In this document: piece by piece, positions 8,188-16,613 of the stretch
How positions within the stretch are numbered: position 1 is the first letter of the stretch
Layout of the letters: every line of letters starts with the position of its first letter
NCBI RefSeq assembly: GCF_027158205.1
Contig: NZ_JAPVLU010000045.1
Coordinates: forward strand, 36,431-75,711
DNA from: Streptomyces sp. H39-S7
GTDB lineage: Bacteria; Actinomycetota; Actinomycetes; Streptomycetales; Streptomycetaceae
DNA: 39,281 nucleotides
Direction of reading: 5' to 3'
Translations under genes and position numbers: made by a program
The notes under the pieces: model-generated
Seen by the model: the letters and a program-made list of their open reading frames with translations, nothing else
Told to the model about the DNA's origin: nothing
Databases searched by the model: none

Positions 8188-8760
8188 GTGCCGGACCTCG
8201 AGATCGTCGCCCAGTCGCTCGCCCGCAACGTCAAACGGCTGCGGCAGGAGCGCGGATACAGCCTCGACGCGCTCGCCGCCCGCGCGGGCGTCAGCCGCGG
8301 CATGATCATCCAGATCGAACAGGCCAGGACCAACCCCAGCATCGGGACCGTGGTCCGCATCGCCGACGCCGTCGGCATCAGTATCGCCAACCTCCTTGAC
8401 TACGCCGACAGCCCCCAGGTCCGGCTGGTCCCCGCCGACCGCGCCGTCCCGCTGTGGAGCACCCCGGGCGGCAGCTACGGCACGCTCCAGGCCGGAACGG
8501 AAGCACCCGGCCCGCTCGAACTGTGGTCCTGGCGGCTCATGCCCGGCGAGGGCCACGACTCCGACTCCCACCCGCCCGGCAGCGCCGAGCTGATCCGGGT
8601 GGACGCGGGCGAGCTGACGCTCGTCGTCGAAGGTCAGGAGTACCGCGTCCCGGCCGGGACCACCGCGAGCTTCGACGCCCATGTGCCGCACGGCTATCAC
8701 AACGCGGGAACCGTCCCGGCCGAGATGACGCTGGCGATCGCCGTCCCGCCGCCCCGTTAG
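8188..8760 (+). CDS. XRE-family regulator with C-terminal cupin domain
   Basis: This 190-residue transcription factor combines an N-terminal helix-turn-helix (about 10-65, VKRLRQERGYSLDALAARAGVSRGMI then QIEQARTNPS) with a cupin domain (about 95-185). The cupin shows PGEGHDSDSHPPGSAELIRV, GELTLVVEGQEYRVPAGTT and HVPHGYHNAG, the usual histidine positions of a small-molecule sensing beta-barrel. Such proteins regulate adjacent transporter or catabolic genes in response to a ligand. I chose GTG 8188 because GGATGGAAG precedes it; a TTG at 8176 is the alternative. The divergent EamA exporter gene is the obvious target. Confidence 0.88.
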   Translation: MPDLEIVAQSLARNVKRLRQERGYSLDALAARAGVSRGMIIQIEQARTNPSIGTVVRIADAVGISIANLLDYADSPQVRLVPADRAVPLWSTPGGSYGTLQAGTEAPGPLELWSWRLMPGEGHDSDSHPPGSAELIRVDAGELTLVVEGQEYRVPAGTTASFDAHVPHGYHNAGTVPAEMTLAIAVPPPR

Positions 8761-8767
8761 CGCCTGT

Positions 8768-8773
8768 TACGTT
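8768..8773 (+). promoter_or_regulatory. -10 box TACGTT for leaderless YbaK-like gene
   Basis: TACGTT matches TAnnnT and ends seven bases before ATG 8781; there is no Shine-Dalgarno between. The gene is probably transcribed on its own, despite lying only 20 bases after the regulator gene. Confidence 0.5.
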
Positions 8774-8780
8774 TTCGGGT

Positions 8781-9311
8781 ATGCGCGCACCCATCGGCAA
8801 TTTCGACGAAGCCCACCCCGCCACCGAGCGGCTCGACCTGCTCCCCGCTCCGGTGGCCGCCGCCGTGACCGCCGACATGCTCTACGTCGACACCGACCCT
8901 GAGAAGGCCGACACGGCCGTCTTCGTCGAGACCTACGGAGCCGATCTGGTGGACGCCTCGGCGAACTGCGTGGTCGTCGCGGGCAAGCGCGGCCAGGACG
9001 TCACCCTCGCCGCCTGCCTGGTGCTCTCGACCACCCGCGTCGACGTCAACGGCGTGGTCCGGCGCCATCTCGGCGCCCGCAAGGCCTCGTTCGCCGCGAT
9101 GGATGCCGCGACCGGCGCGACCGGCATGGAGTACGGCGGCATCACCCCCGTCGGCCTGCCCGCCGACTGGCCGCTGCTCATCGACGCGGCCGTCGTCGAC
9201 GCCCCGCACCTGGTCATCGGCAGCGGCGCCCGGCGCGGCAAACTGATCGTGTCGGGCAAAACCCTCGCCGCCCTCCCGGGCGCGGTCGTCCTGGAGGGCC
9301 TCGGCATCTGA
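8781..9311 (+). CDS. YbaK/ProX-like aminoacyl-tRNA deacylase
   Basis: This 176-residue protein is of the YbaK/EbsC family, whose members hydrolyse mischarged aminoacyl-tRNAs (for example Cys-tRNA(Pro)) in the cytoplasm. Recognisable segments are NCVVVAGKRGQDVTLAACLVLSTTRVDVNGVVRRHLGARKASFA, the core strand with the conserved lysine in HLGARKASFA, followed by the substrate-loop glycine-rich GMEYGGITPVGLP and a late GSGARRGKLIVSGKTL. Only the deacylase domain is present, with no tRNA synthetase fused. Start ATG 8781 fits a leaderless promoter. The exact tRNA specificity cannot be inferred. Confidence 0.85.
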   Translation: MRAPIGNFDEAHPATERLDLLPAPVAAAVTADMLYVDTDPEKADTAVFVETYGADLVDASANCVVVAGKRGQDVTLAACLVLSTTRVDVNGVVRRHLGARKASFAAMDAATGATGMEYGGITPVGLPADWPLLIDAAVVDAPHLVIGSGARRGKLIVSGKTLAALPGAVVLEGLGI

Positions 9312-9321
9312 GCGAGCCCCC

Positions 9322-9567
9322 TCAGGGCCGGTGCAGATACCGGTGCAACCGCCGCCCCGCGCGCACCACGCCCACGGCGAGCCCCACTCCGGCCACGGCG
9401 GCCACCACAGCCCCCCACCAGTTGTCGGGCAACACCCCGAGCAGCAGCACGAACACCACGAGCCCCAACCCGAAGCCGAGCACCGGCAGCGCGTAGAACC
9501 ACAACTCGGCGTAGGTCTTCTCGTCCAGCCCGAAGGGCGGCGGCGGAGGCTTGCGATCCTTGCTCAC
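9322..9567 (-). CDS. Small two-helix membrane protein
   Basis: This 81-residue protein has a proline-rich cytoplasmic start (KPPPPPFGLDEKTYAEL), two hydrophobic segments (about 27-46 and 50-68) and a basic tail ending RRLHRYLHRP. I do not recognise a characterised family; similar small membrane proteins are common in Streptomyces. The basic residues at the ends suggest both termini are cytoplasmic. It begins with GTG 9567. TACCGT six bases upstream and no Shine-Dalgarno point to a leaderless transcript. It is tail to tail with the YbaK-like gene, with ten bases between the stop codons. Confidence 0.75.
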   Translation of the reverse strand: MSKDRKPPPPPFGLDEKTYAELWFYALPVLGFGLGLVVFVLLLGVLPDNWWGAVVAAVAGVGLAVGVVRAGRRLHRYLHRP

Positions 9568-9573
9568 CCGGCC

Positions 9574-9579
9574 ACGGTA
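9574..9579 (-). promoter_or_regulatory. -10 box TACCGT, leaderless small membrane gene
   Basis: Read on the minus strand, TACCGT lies six bases before GTG 9567. No ribosome binding site is present. Confidence 0.5.
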
Positions 9580-9625
9580 GGCGCCGAGCCTTGGTATGGC
9601 GCGTCGGGAGGGGCCGGGCGCCCGG

Positions 9626-10105
9626 TCAGCAGCCGCAGTCGTCGGTGCCTGTCGGGGCGACGAGGGGGTCCGCGTCGCGGTGGGTGGGGCCCTCGGGTGT
9701 TTCGAAGGGGAAGCCTTCGCGGATCCAGTACTCCATGCCGCCGAGCATTTCCTTGACCTGGTAGCCGAGGGTGGCCAGGGCGTGGGCGGCGCGGGTGGCG
9801 CCGTTGCAGCCGGGGCCCCAGCAGTAGACGACGACGGGGACCTCGCGGTCCAGGAACTCGTCGGCGAGATGGGGGATCTGGGCGGTCGGCAGGTGGACCG
9901 CTCCCGGCACGTGGCCCTGGTCCCACGATTCGGTGCTGCGGGAGTCGACGACGACGAAGCCGGGGCTGTCCGCCCGCAGGCCGGCCGCCACGTCCGACAC
10001 GTCGGTGTGGAAGACCAGGGAGGCGGCGAAGTAGGCGGCTGCCGTGGCGGGCGCGGCGGGCGGGACGCGGAGGACGGGGTTCTCGGAAACGATCAGCTGT
10101 GTCAT
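9626..10105 (-). CDS. Rhodanese-like sulfurtransferase
   Basis: This 159-residue single rhodanese domain would move a sulfane sulfur through a cysteine persulfide. The sequence shows VVVDSRSTESWDQGHVPGAVHLP (entry strands), then VVVYCWGPGCNGATRAAHAL with Cys95 and Cys100. The loop CNGATR fits the Cys-x-x-x-x-Arg active loop, and Cys95 adds an unusual second cysteine. LGGMEYWIREGFP is the conserved end of the domain. The C-terminus ends in DDCGC, two further cysteines that could bind metal or relay sulfur. It is divergent from an Lrp/AsnC regulator, its likely controller. TAGATT seven bases before ATG 10105 indicates a leaderless transcript. Confidence 0.88.
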   Translation of the reverse strand: MTQLIVSENPVLRVPPAAPATAAAYFAASLVFHTDVSDVAAGLRADSPGFVVVDSRSTESWDQGHVPGAVHLPTAQIPHLADEFLDREVPVVVYCWGPGCNGATRAAHALATLGYQVKEMLGGMEYWIREGFPFETPEGPTHRDADPLVAPTGTDDCGC

Positions 10106-10112
10106 GGCCAGA

Positions 10113-10118
10113 AATCTA
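10113..10118 (-). promoter_or_regulatory. -10 box TAGATT of the rhodanese gene
   Basis: TAGATT on the minus strand is seven bases from ATG 10105. A weak -35 (TTCAAG) sits 17 bases further upstream. Confidence 0.5.
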
Positions 10119-10190
10119 CGGATTCCGGTCGGAGCCTTGAAGTGGCATTTCCCGGCGCTTTTCTTGTTCGGCCGTGGGTCCCCTGCTAGA

Positions 10191-10208
10191 CAGCGGTCAT
10201 GACCGCTG
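10191..10208. promoter_or_regulatory. Perfect 18-bp palindrome over the start codon of an Lrp gene
   Basis: CAGCGGTCATGACCGCTG is a perfect 18-bp palindrome whose centre is the ATG (10199-10201) of the Lrp/AsnC gene. TAGACA at 10187-10192 is its probable -10. A dimeric regulator bound here would cover the transcription and translation start, so autoregulation is likely. Confidence 0.6.
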
Positions 10209-10645
10209 AAACCCTTGACGCCACCGACTGGCGCATCCTGGAAGCCCTGCAGCGCGACGGCCGGGCCAGTTACGCCGAGCTGGCGCGTGCCGTCGCGATG
10301 TCGCCGAGCGCGGTGACCGAGCGGGTCCGCCGGCTGGAGGAGTCCGGGGTGATCACCGGTTATTCGGCGGTCATCGACCATGACCGGATCGGTCTGCCGA
10401 TCCTGGCCCTGGTGCGGCTGCGCTATCCGACCGGCAACTACAAGCCGTTCCGCGACCTGCTGGCGTCGACGCCGGAGATCCTGGAGGCGCACCACGTCAC
10501 GGGCGACGACTGCTTCGTCATGAAGGTGGCGGCGCGCTCGATGCGGCACCTGGAGGAGACCGCCGGCCGGATCTCGGGGCTCGGCTCGGTCACCACCAGC
10601 ATCGTCTACTCCTCGCCGCTGTCCCGCCGCCCGCTCACTTTGTGA
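10199..10645 (+). CDS. Lrp/AsnC-family transcriptional regulator
   Basis: This 148-residue protein has an N-terminal winged helix (about 5-55: DATDWRILEALQRDGRASYAELARAVAMSPSAVTERVRRLEESGVI) followed by the effector-binding RAM/ACT-like domain (about 65-140, LALVRLRYPTGN, EAHHVTGDDCFVMKVAARS). Family members sense amino acids and form octamers that wrap DNA. The start ATG 10199 lies inside a perfect palindrome. The rhodanese gene is divergent 93 bases away, so it is the natural target together with the regulator's own gene. Its 3' end overlaps the convergent sbcC by 11 bases. Confidence 0.9.
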   Translation: MTAETLDATDWRILEALQRDGRASYAELARAVAMSPSAVTERVRRLEESGVITGYSAVIDHDRIGLPILALVRLRYPTGNYKPFRDLLASTPEILEAHHVTGDDCFVMKVAARSMRHLEETAGRISGLGSVTTSIVYSSPLSRRPLTL

Positions 10646-13600
10646 CCCGCGCGGCACTCCGCCCGGACGGCCCCTGGGCGACCGTGGAGCCCGACTGCCC
10701 TTTTATGACGCGCAGTTGGGCGGGGATCCGCTGCCGCAGGTCGGCGACGTGGCTGACGATGCCGACCGCGCGGTCCCGTTCCCGCAGCGCGTCCAGGACG
10801 TCCAGCACTTCGTCCAGGGTCTGTTCGTCGAGGCTGCCGAAGCCCTCGTCGATGAAGAGCGTGTCCAGCCGTGTGCCGCCCGCCTCGTCGGTGACCACGT
10901 CCGCGAGGCCGAGCGCCAGCGCCAGGGAGGCGGAGAAGGTCTCGCCGCCCGACAGGGTGGCGGTGTCGCGCGCGATGCCCGTCCAGGCGTCGACGGCCAT
11001 CAGCCCGAGACCGGAGCGCGAGCGGCCGGCGCTCCGGGCGTCGCTGTGGACCAGGGTGTAGCGGCCCGACGACATGCGCTGCAGCCGGACGCTGGCGGCT
11101 GCGGCGACCTGCTCCAGGCGGGCGGCCAGCACGTAGGTCTCCAGTTCCATCTTCAGCTGGTTCTCGGTGGAGGTGCCGGCCGACAGGTCCGCCAGCCGCC
11201 GGATGCGGGCGTACTCGGCGCGGGCCGGGGCGAGTTCCGCGGCCTTCGCGGCGGCCTGCGCCCCGAGCCGGTCGAGATCGGCGCCGTGGGTCTGCGCGGC
11301 GGCGTGCGCCGCGGCCGCCTCGCGCAGCCGCGCGGTGGTGGCGTCGACGGCGGCCCGGGCCCGCGCGGGGTCGGCGGGCGGCAGTGCGGCGGCGGCCGCG
11401 GGTCCGGGTGCGGCCAGATCGGCGGTGACGGCGGCCTCCTCGTCGCGCCACTGCGCCACGAGGTGCTCCAGCCGCAGCCGGCGCTCCGGCGGGTACAGGG
11501 CGCGGGCCGCGTCGGCGGGGGTGTCGAATCCCGCGCGGAACGCGGCGTCCGACAGCGCCGCGTCGGTCTCCTTGAGCCGCTGCGCGCCGTCGTGCTCCCG
11601 GTCGACGGCCTGCGCGGCCGCTGCCAGCAGCTCGACGCGCCGGGCCAGTTGCGACCTGCGGGCGGCCACGGTCGCGAAGCCGCCGCGCGCCCGCTGCAGC
11701 CGCTCGGCGACCCGTTCGTACTGCTCGTCGAGCTCCTCGCGCCGCGAGGTGCGCGCCGCGGCCCGGCTCAGCGCCTCGTGCCGCTCCGCGGTGCGGCGGT
11801 CGCGTTCCCGTTCGGCCTCGGCCAGCGCCTCGCGGGCGGCGTGGGTGTCGGCGGCGGCGCGTACCGTGAGCGCGTATGCGCTCTCCAGGGCGGTGTACGT
11901 GGCCTCCAGTTCGGCTACCGGGGTGTCGCCGGCCGCTGCCAGGGCCGCGTCCCGCCCGGCCTGCGCACGGCTCAGCTCGTCGTGCACCTCGCTCTGCGCG
12001 GCGGACGCGTTCTGGTAGGCGGCGTGCGCGGCGTCCTCGTCCTCGCGGGTGACCTGCCGGTCGGAGGCGCGGGCCGGATCGGGGTGTTCGGCCGAGCCGC
12101 ACACCCGGCAGTTCTCGCCGGGCAGCAGGGCGGCGGCCAGCTCGGCGGCGATGCCCGCGATCCGCGCCTCGCGGGCGTCCTGCCAGGCCTCGCGGGTGTC
12201 GGCTGCCCGGTCCCGGGCGGCGCGGTGCCGGTCCTCGGCCACGGTCACGGCGCGGGCGTAGCGGTCCCGCTCCCGGGCCGCGTCCAGGCGGTGGCCGGCC
12301 TGGTCGCGTTCGGCGTCCAGCGTTCCGACGCGGGCCGCGGCGGCCTGCGCGTCGTCGACGCGCCGCTGCAGCCGCAGCCGCGCCGCCTCCCAGCCCTCCA
12401 GCCAGCCGTCGGCCTCCTGCACGGCCTCCTCGTCGCCGCGTGCCTCGGCCTCCAACCGGCCGCGGCGGGAGCTCAGTTCGGCGGCGCGCTGCTCCAGGTC
12501 CCCGGCCTCGGCGAGTGATCCGAGCTCCTCGCGCAACTGGTTGGCCGTCGCGGTGAGCTGTTCGGCGGCGGCCTCGGCGAGTTCGGCGGGGAGTTCGGCG
12601 CGCGCGGTGCGGCGGGCGGCGAGCGCCTGCTGGTGCTGGGCCGCGGCCTTCTCGCGCAGTTCCAGGGCCGACTCGACGCCGGAGGCGCGATGCGCCCGCT
12701 CCAGCCGGGCGCGCTGCCCGTCACGTTCCCCCCGGGCCCCGGCGATGTCGTCCGCCCGGCGGCGGGCGGCGGCGTGGCGCTGCTGCAGCCCGTGCAGTTC
12801 CTGGACGGCGCCGGCCTCGTCGCGGGCCCGGAGGTGTGCCTGCTCGGCCAGTTCCAGCGCGCTCACCGCGATGGTGTGGCGCTCGCGCGCGGTGGAGCGC
12901 AGCACGGCCGCCCACTGCAGGATCGGCGCGGCCAGGTCGGAGTGGCCCGCCGAAGCGCGCGCCGTCACGTCCTCGGGAAGCCAGGCGTCCAACGGCTCCG
13001 CCGCCGGGCCCGCCGCCTGGGCGAGGCGTCCGGCGAGGTTGTCCAGTTCCTGGTCGCCGGTGAGGATCCGCTGCTCTGCCGCGCGGCGGCGCTCCTTGAG
13101 CCACTCCTCCACGGCCTTGAACCTGCCGGTGTCGAAGAGCCGGCCCAGCAGGGCGCCGCGCTCGGCGGCGGTGGCCCGCAGGAAGTTGGCGAACTGGCCC
13201 TGCGGCAACAGCACCACCTGGCAGAACTGCTCCCGGCTCATCCCGATCAGCTGCTTGAGTTCCTCGCCGATCTCCTGGTGGGACTTGGACAGCGCCCGCC
13301 ACCGGCCGTCGGTGCGCTCGCGCAGCAGCGTGACGGCCTTCTCCTGCGTCGTGCCGGAGCCGCGCTTCTTCGGGCGCTGCTGTTCGGGCCGCCGGGTGAT
13401 CTCCAAGTGCCGTCCGCCGACGTGCAGTTCGAGGACGACCTCGGTGCTGAGGGCGGCGTCGGCGTGGTCGCTGCGCAGCCGGCTGGCCGGGCGGCTGCCG
13501 GGGACGTCGCCGTACAGGGCGAAGCAGACGCCGTCCAGGATGGAGGTCTTGCCGGCGCCGGTCGCGCCGTGCAGGAGGAACAGTCCGGCCGAGGACAGGT

Positions 13601-13670
13601 CGTCGAAGTCGACGCTCTCGGTGCCGGCGAAGGGGCCGAAGGCGGTGAGGTCGAGCCGGTGCAGACGCAT
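10635..13670 (-). CDS. sbcC: Exonuclease SbcC (Rad50-like ATPase subunit)
   Basis: This 1011-residue protein is the SMC-like ATPase of the SbcCD nuclease, which processes hairpins, palindromes and blocked double-strand ends. The N-terminal Walker A is GATGAGKTS at about 35-43, with the Q-loop region EQFCQVVLLPQGQFANFLRA downstream. Long Arg/Glu/Ala-rich coiled coils flank a central zinc hook, CRVC at 521-524. The C-terminal lobe holds the ABC signature LSGGETFSASL near 906 and the Walker B LDTLFIDEGFGSLDEQT. The length is normal for actinobacterial SbcC. The ATG at 13670 lies three bases after the sbcD stop, so the two are co-translated. Its 3' end overlaps the convergent Lrp gene by 11 bases. 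Confidence 0.96.
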   Translation of the reverse strand: MRLHRLDLTAFGPFAGTESVDFDDLSSAGLFLLHGATGAGKTSILDGVCFALYGDVPGSRPASRLRSDHADAALSTEVVLELHVGGRHLEITRRPEQQRPKKRGSGTTQEKAVTLLRERTDGRWRALSKSHQEIGEELKQLIGMSREQFCQVVLLPQGQFANFLRATAAERGALLGRLFDTGRFKAVEEWLKERRRAAEQRILTGDQELDNLAGRLAQAAGPAAEPLDAWLPEDVTARASAGHSDLAAPILQWAAVLRSTARERHTIAVSALELAEQAHLRARDEAGAVQELHGLQQRHAAARRRADDIAGARGERDGQRARLERAHRASGVESALELREKAAAQHQQALAARRTARAELPAELAEAAAEQLTATANQLREELGSLAEAGDLEQRAAELSSRRGRLEAEARGDEEAVQEADGWLEGWEAARLRLQRRVDDAQAAAARVGTLDAERDQAGHRLDAARERDRYARAVTVAEDRHRAARDRAADTREAWQDAREARIAGIAAELAAALLPGENCRVCGSAEHPDPARASDRQVTREDEDAAHAAYQNASAAQSEVHDELSRAQAGRDAALAAAGDTPVAELEATYTALESAYALTVRAAADTHAAREALAEAERERDRRTAERHEALSRAAARTSRREELDEQYERVAERLQRARGGFATVAARRSQLARRVELLAAAAQAVDREHDGAQRLKETDAALSDAAFRAGFDTPADAARALYPPERRLRLEHLVAQWRDEEAAVTADLAAPGPAAAAALPPADPARARAAVDATTARLREAAAAHAAAQTHGADLDRLGAQAAAKAAELAPARAEYARIRRLADLSAGTSTENQLKMELETYVLAARLEQVAAAASVRLQRMSSGRYTLVHSDARSAGRSRSGLGLMAVDAWTGIARDTATLSGGETFSASLALALGLADVVTDEAGGTRLDTLFIDEGFGSLDEQTLDEVLDVLDALRERDRAVGIVSHVADLRQRIPAQLRVIKGQSGSTVAQGPSGRSAARVTK

Positions 13671-13673
13671 CGC

Positions 13674-14831
13674 TTACGTTTCCGTCCTCGCGTGGTGCGC
13701 GCGCACCGCGTCCAGGGCCTCGCGCAGTACCGTCCGCTCCCGCCCGTCGGGACCCGAGCCCCGGACGTGGGCCACGAAGTCCTCGGCGATCTGCTGGTCG
13801 GTCCTGCCGCGCAGGCGCTGGGCGTAGGAGACCGCCGGGTCGGTGCCGGAGTTCTCGGGATCGAAGGCCAGGCTGAGCACGTGCGGGAAGCGCTTGGCCA
13901 GGGCCGCCATGGGTTCCGGCGGGCGCAGCGCGTCGGTGAGGGTGGCCTCGACCCAGGCGTCCTCGTGGGCCTCCAGCGCCGGATCGGCGAGCAGGTCGTC
14001 GAGATGGCCGCGGATCCGGGCGATCGGGCGCGGCACCGGGCAGTCGACGCGCTCGGCGGTCACGGCGCCGTCCGGGCCGAGGTCGACCAGCCACATGGTC
14101 TTGCGGTGCCGCTCCTCGGAGAAGGAGTACGCCAGCGGCGAGCCGGAGTACCGGACGCGTTCGGTGATCGTCTGGCAGCCGTGCAGATGGCCGAGCGCCA
14201 CATAGTCCACGCCCGCGAAGATCTCGGCGGGCACGGCCTCCACCCCGCCCGCGGTGATGTCGCGCTCGCTGTCGCTCGGCGCGCCGCCGGTGACGAAGGC
14301 GTGGGCCAGCACCACCGAGCGGGTACCGGCCGGGCGGGTGGCGAGATCGGCGCGGACCCGGTCCATCGCTGCCCCCAGGACGGCGGTGTGGTCGGCCCGT
14401 TCGGCGCCGAACTCCGCACGGACCAGAGCCGGTTCGAGGTACGGCAGCCCGTACAGCACGGTGTCGCCCGCGGCGTCCGGCAGGACGACGGGGATCGCGC
14501 AGCCCGCCGGGTCGGTGCGCAGGTGGATGCCGGCGCGGCCCATGAGCCCGGCACCGACGCCCAGCCGCCGGGCCGAGTCGTGGTTCCCGGAGATCATCAC
14601 CGTCGGGACCCCGAGGTCGGCCAGCCGGTGCAGGGCGTCGTCGAAGAGCTCGACGGCGGCCAGCGGCGGCACCGCCCGGTCGTAGATGTCTCCGGCGACG
14701 AGCACCGCGTCGACGCCCTCGCCGCGGACCGTGCTGACGAGGTGGTCGAGGAAGGCCGCCTGCGCGGAGAGCAGGCTCTCCCGGTGGAACGATCGCCCCA
14801 GATGCCAGTCGGAGGTGTGCAGAAGTCTCAC
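13674..14831 (-). CDS. sbcD: Exonuclease SbcD (Mre11-like nuclease subunit)
   Basis: This 385-residue manganese-dependent nuclease carries all phosphoesterase motifs: HTSDWHLGR at the N-terminus, VAGDIYDRA, ISGNHDSARR, LAHAFVTGG and LGHLHGCQ. The C-terminal region (about 270-385) is the SbcC-contacting cap. I chose GTG 14831 because it gives the canonical VRLLHTSDWH start and has GGAG upstream. A longer frame would add 37 atypical residues. It forms an operon with sbcC. The 254 bases to the divergent GNAT gene hold its promoter, but I could not pick a clear -10/-35 pair. Confidence 0.96.
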   Translation of the reverse strand: MRLLHTSDWHLGRSFHRESLLSAQAAFLDHLVSTVRGEGVDAVLVAGDIYDRAVPPLAAVELFDDALHRLADLGVPTVMISGNHDSARRLGVGAGLMGRAGIHLRTDPAGCAIPVVLPDAAGDTVLYGLPYLEPALVRAEFGAERADHTAVLGAAMDRVRADLATRPAGTRSVVLAHAFVTGGAPSDSERDITAGGVEAVPAEIFAGVDYVALGHLHGCQTITERVRYSGSPLAYSFSEERHRKTMWLVDLGPDGAVTAERVDCPVPRPIARIRGHLDDLLADPALEAHEDAWVEATLTDALRPPEPMAALAKRFPHVLSLAFDPENSGTDPAVSYAQRLRGRTDQQIAEDFVAHVRGSGPDGRERTVLREALDAVRAHHARTET

Positions 14832-15085
14832 GATGGCGCTCCGACCTGCACGTTTAATTCTCCTCCACCCCAGAACCAGCGCCGAGGCAGCAAAAGGTCC
14901 GGCTGTCGGCACCGACCACGCTAGCGCCCGGCCGCCCCTCATCCACCACGGACCTCAGTTTGTCATCCGCGGCGGACCGGACAGCGCGCGGTATTGCCGC
15001 GATCCGGTCCGTTGCGAAACGATCACGCCTGGGGCGGATCAGTACCGGACGCGCCGCCCCGCCGCCGAAGCCCCGGGAGTGACAA

Positions 15086-15937
15086 GTGCCGACATTCGAG
15101 ATCACGGTCGCCAGCGCCGCCGACATCGGGCTGATGGCGGAGTGGGCCGCCGCGGAGGGGTGGAACCCGGGCCGCACCGACGGCGCCGCGTTCCTCGCGG
15201 CCGATCCGCACGGGTTCCTGATCGGGCGCCTCGACGGTGAGCCGGCCGCCTGCGTCTCCGTCGTCCGGTACGGAACCGATTTCGGCTTCCTCGGCTTCTA
15301 CATCACCAGGCCCGAGCTCCGCGGCCGGGGCTACGGCATCCAGCTCTGGCGCGCCGGCATGGAGCGGCTCGCCGGGCGCAACGTCGGGCTCGACGGGGTG
15401 GTGGCCCAGCAGGACAACTACCGCAAGTCCGGATTCCGCTCCGCCTGGAACAACATCCGCTACGAGGGAACGCCCGTCGCCACGGACGTCCCGGCGCCCC
15501 CGGGCGTCACCCTGGTCGACGCCCGCACGCTGCCCTTCGATCAACTGGCCGCCTACGACCGCCGGTTCTTCCCGGCGCCCCGCGACAGTTTCCTCGCCAC
15601 CTGGATCGCGGCGCCGCAGCGCACCGCACTGGCCGCGGTGCGCGACGGGGAGCTGCGGGGACTCGCCGTGCTGCGCGCCTGCCGCGGGGCCTCGCGCATC
15701 GGGCCGGTCCACGCGGACTCGCCGGAGGTGGCGGGCGCCCTGGTGGGCACGCTGGCGGCGACGGTGCCGGGCGAGCCGGTCTCGGTCGACGTGCCCGACG
15801 GGAACAAGCCGGCGGTGCGGCTGATGGAAGAGCTCGGCCTGGTGCCGTCCTTCGAGACCGCCCGGATGTACACCGGACCGACGCCGCGGACCGATCAGGC
15901 CGGGATGTACGGCGTCACCAGCCTCGAACTGGGCTGA
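15086..15937 (+). CDS. GNAT acetyltransferase with YitH/HolE-type C-terminal domain
   Basis: This 283-residue protein has an N-terminal GNAT domain (about 1-130) with the acetyl-CoA loop in ITRPELRGRGYGIQLWRAG and QQDNYRKSGFRSAW. A second region (about 140-280) resembles the YitH/HolE-type acetyltransferase C-terminal domain (DRRFFPAPRDSFLATWI, LRGLAVLRACRGASRIGPVHAD, DVPDGNKPAVRLMEELGL). The acceptor is unknown. The start is GTG 15086 after GGGAG. It is convergent with the YigZ gene with 16 bases between the stops and divergent from sbcD. Confidence 0.88.
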   Translation: MPTFEITVASAADIGLMAEWAAAEGWNPGRTDGAAFLAADPHGFLIGRLDGEPAACVSVVRYGTDFGFLGFYITRPELRGRGYGIQLWRAGMERLAGRNVGLDGVVAQQDNYRKSGFRSAWNNIRYEGTPVATDVPAPPGVTLVDARTLPFDQLAAYDRRFFPAPRDSFLATWIAAPQRTALAAVRDGELRGLAVLRACRGASRIGPVHADSPEVAGALVGTLAATVPGEPVSVDVPDGNKPAVRLMEELGLVPSFETARMYTGPTPRTDQAGMYGVTSLELG

Positions 15938-15953
15938 CCGGATCGCGGGAGGT

Positions 15954-16580
15954 CTACACGTCCACGAATTCGGTGCCGCCGGCCTCCACCGTGGCGGCAC
16001 CGGAGGTGCTGTCGGCGACCCAGGAGCGGAACGCCGCCACGCCGGACTCGGGCAGCGCGACGTCGATCCTCACATCGGCGCCGTACCGCACGCCGCGCAC
16101 CGTCCGCCCGGCCGACCGCAGGTCGTTCTCCAGCTTGCCCGCCCGCTGGTGGTCCACGGCGACGGTCAGCAGCGCGAGGCGCCGGCGTTCGACGGTGCCC
16201 AGGTCGTCGAGGGCGGCGGACACGGCGCCGCCGTAGGCGCGCACCAGCCCGCCCGCCCCGAGCTGGATCCCGCCGTAGTAGCGGGTGACGACGGCGACGA
16301 CGTCCCGCACCTCGCGGCGCAGCAGCACCTGCAGCATGGGCGTGCCCGCGGTGCCGCCGGGTTCGCCGTCGTCGCTCGCCTTGTGGACGCGGCCCTCGGC
16401 GCCGATGACGTACGCGAAGCAGTTGTGGGTCGCGCCCGGGTTCTCCTTGCGGATCCGCTGGATGAACGCCTGCGCGGCCGGCTCGCTGCTCGCGGGCGCC
16501 AGCGCGCACACGAAGCGCGAGCGTTTGATCTCGCTCTCGTGCACGCCTTCGCGCCCCACCGTCAGATACCGGTCAACCAT
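15954..16580 (-). CDS. YigZ/IMPACT family protein
   Basis: This 208-residue protein belongs to the YigZ (UPF0029) family, with an N-terminal IMPACT domain and a C-terminal DUF1949 ferredoxin-like domain. Diagnostic segments are KSRF-like KRSRFVCALAPA, NPGATHNCFAYVIG, KASDDGEPGGTAGTPMLQVL and VVAVVTRYYGGIQLGAGGLVRAYGGAV. The family is linked to translation or RNA binding, but its biochemical role is not settled. The ATG at 16580 has TAGGGT six bases upstream and no Shine-Dalgarno, so it is probably leaderless. It is divergent from the CoA-binding protein gene. Confidence 0.93.
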   Translation of the reverse strand: MVDRYLTVGREGVHESEIKRSRFVCALAPASSEPAAQAFIQRIRKENPGATHNCFAYVIGAEGRVHKASDDGEPGGTAGTPMLQVLLRREVRDVVAVVTRYYGGIQLGAGGLVRAYGGAVSAALDDLGTVERRRLALLTVAVDHQRAGKLENDLRSAGRTVRGVRYGADVRIDVALPESGVAAFRSWVADSTSGAATVEAGGTEFVDV

Positions 16581-16586
16581 CCGGCC

Positions 16587-16592
16587 ACCCTA
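16587..16592 (-). promoter_or_regulatory. -10 box TAGGGT of the YigZ gene
   Basis: TAGGGT on the minus strand lies six bases before ATG 16580, fitting a leaderless promoter. Confidence 0.5.
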
Positions 16593-16613
16593 TGCCGCCC
16601 ACCGGGAATCAGC

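Noticed and set aside
10716..12518. A 600-codon + strand frame across sbcC
   Set aside because: It is a shadow of sbcC, whose Walker, zinc hook and signature motifs are all intact on the minus strand.
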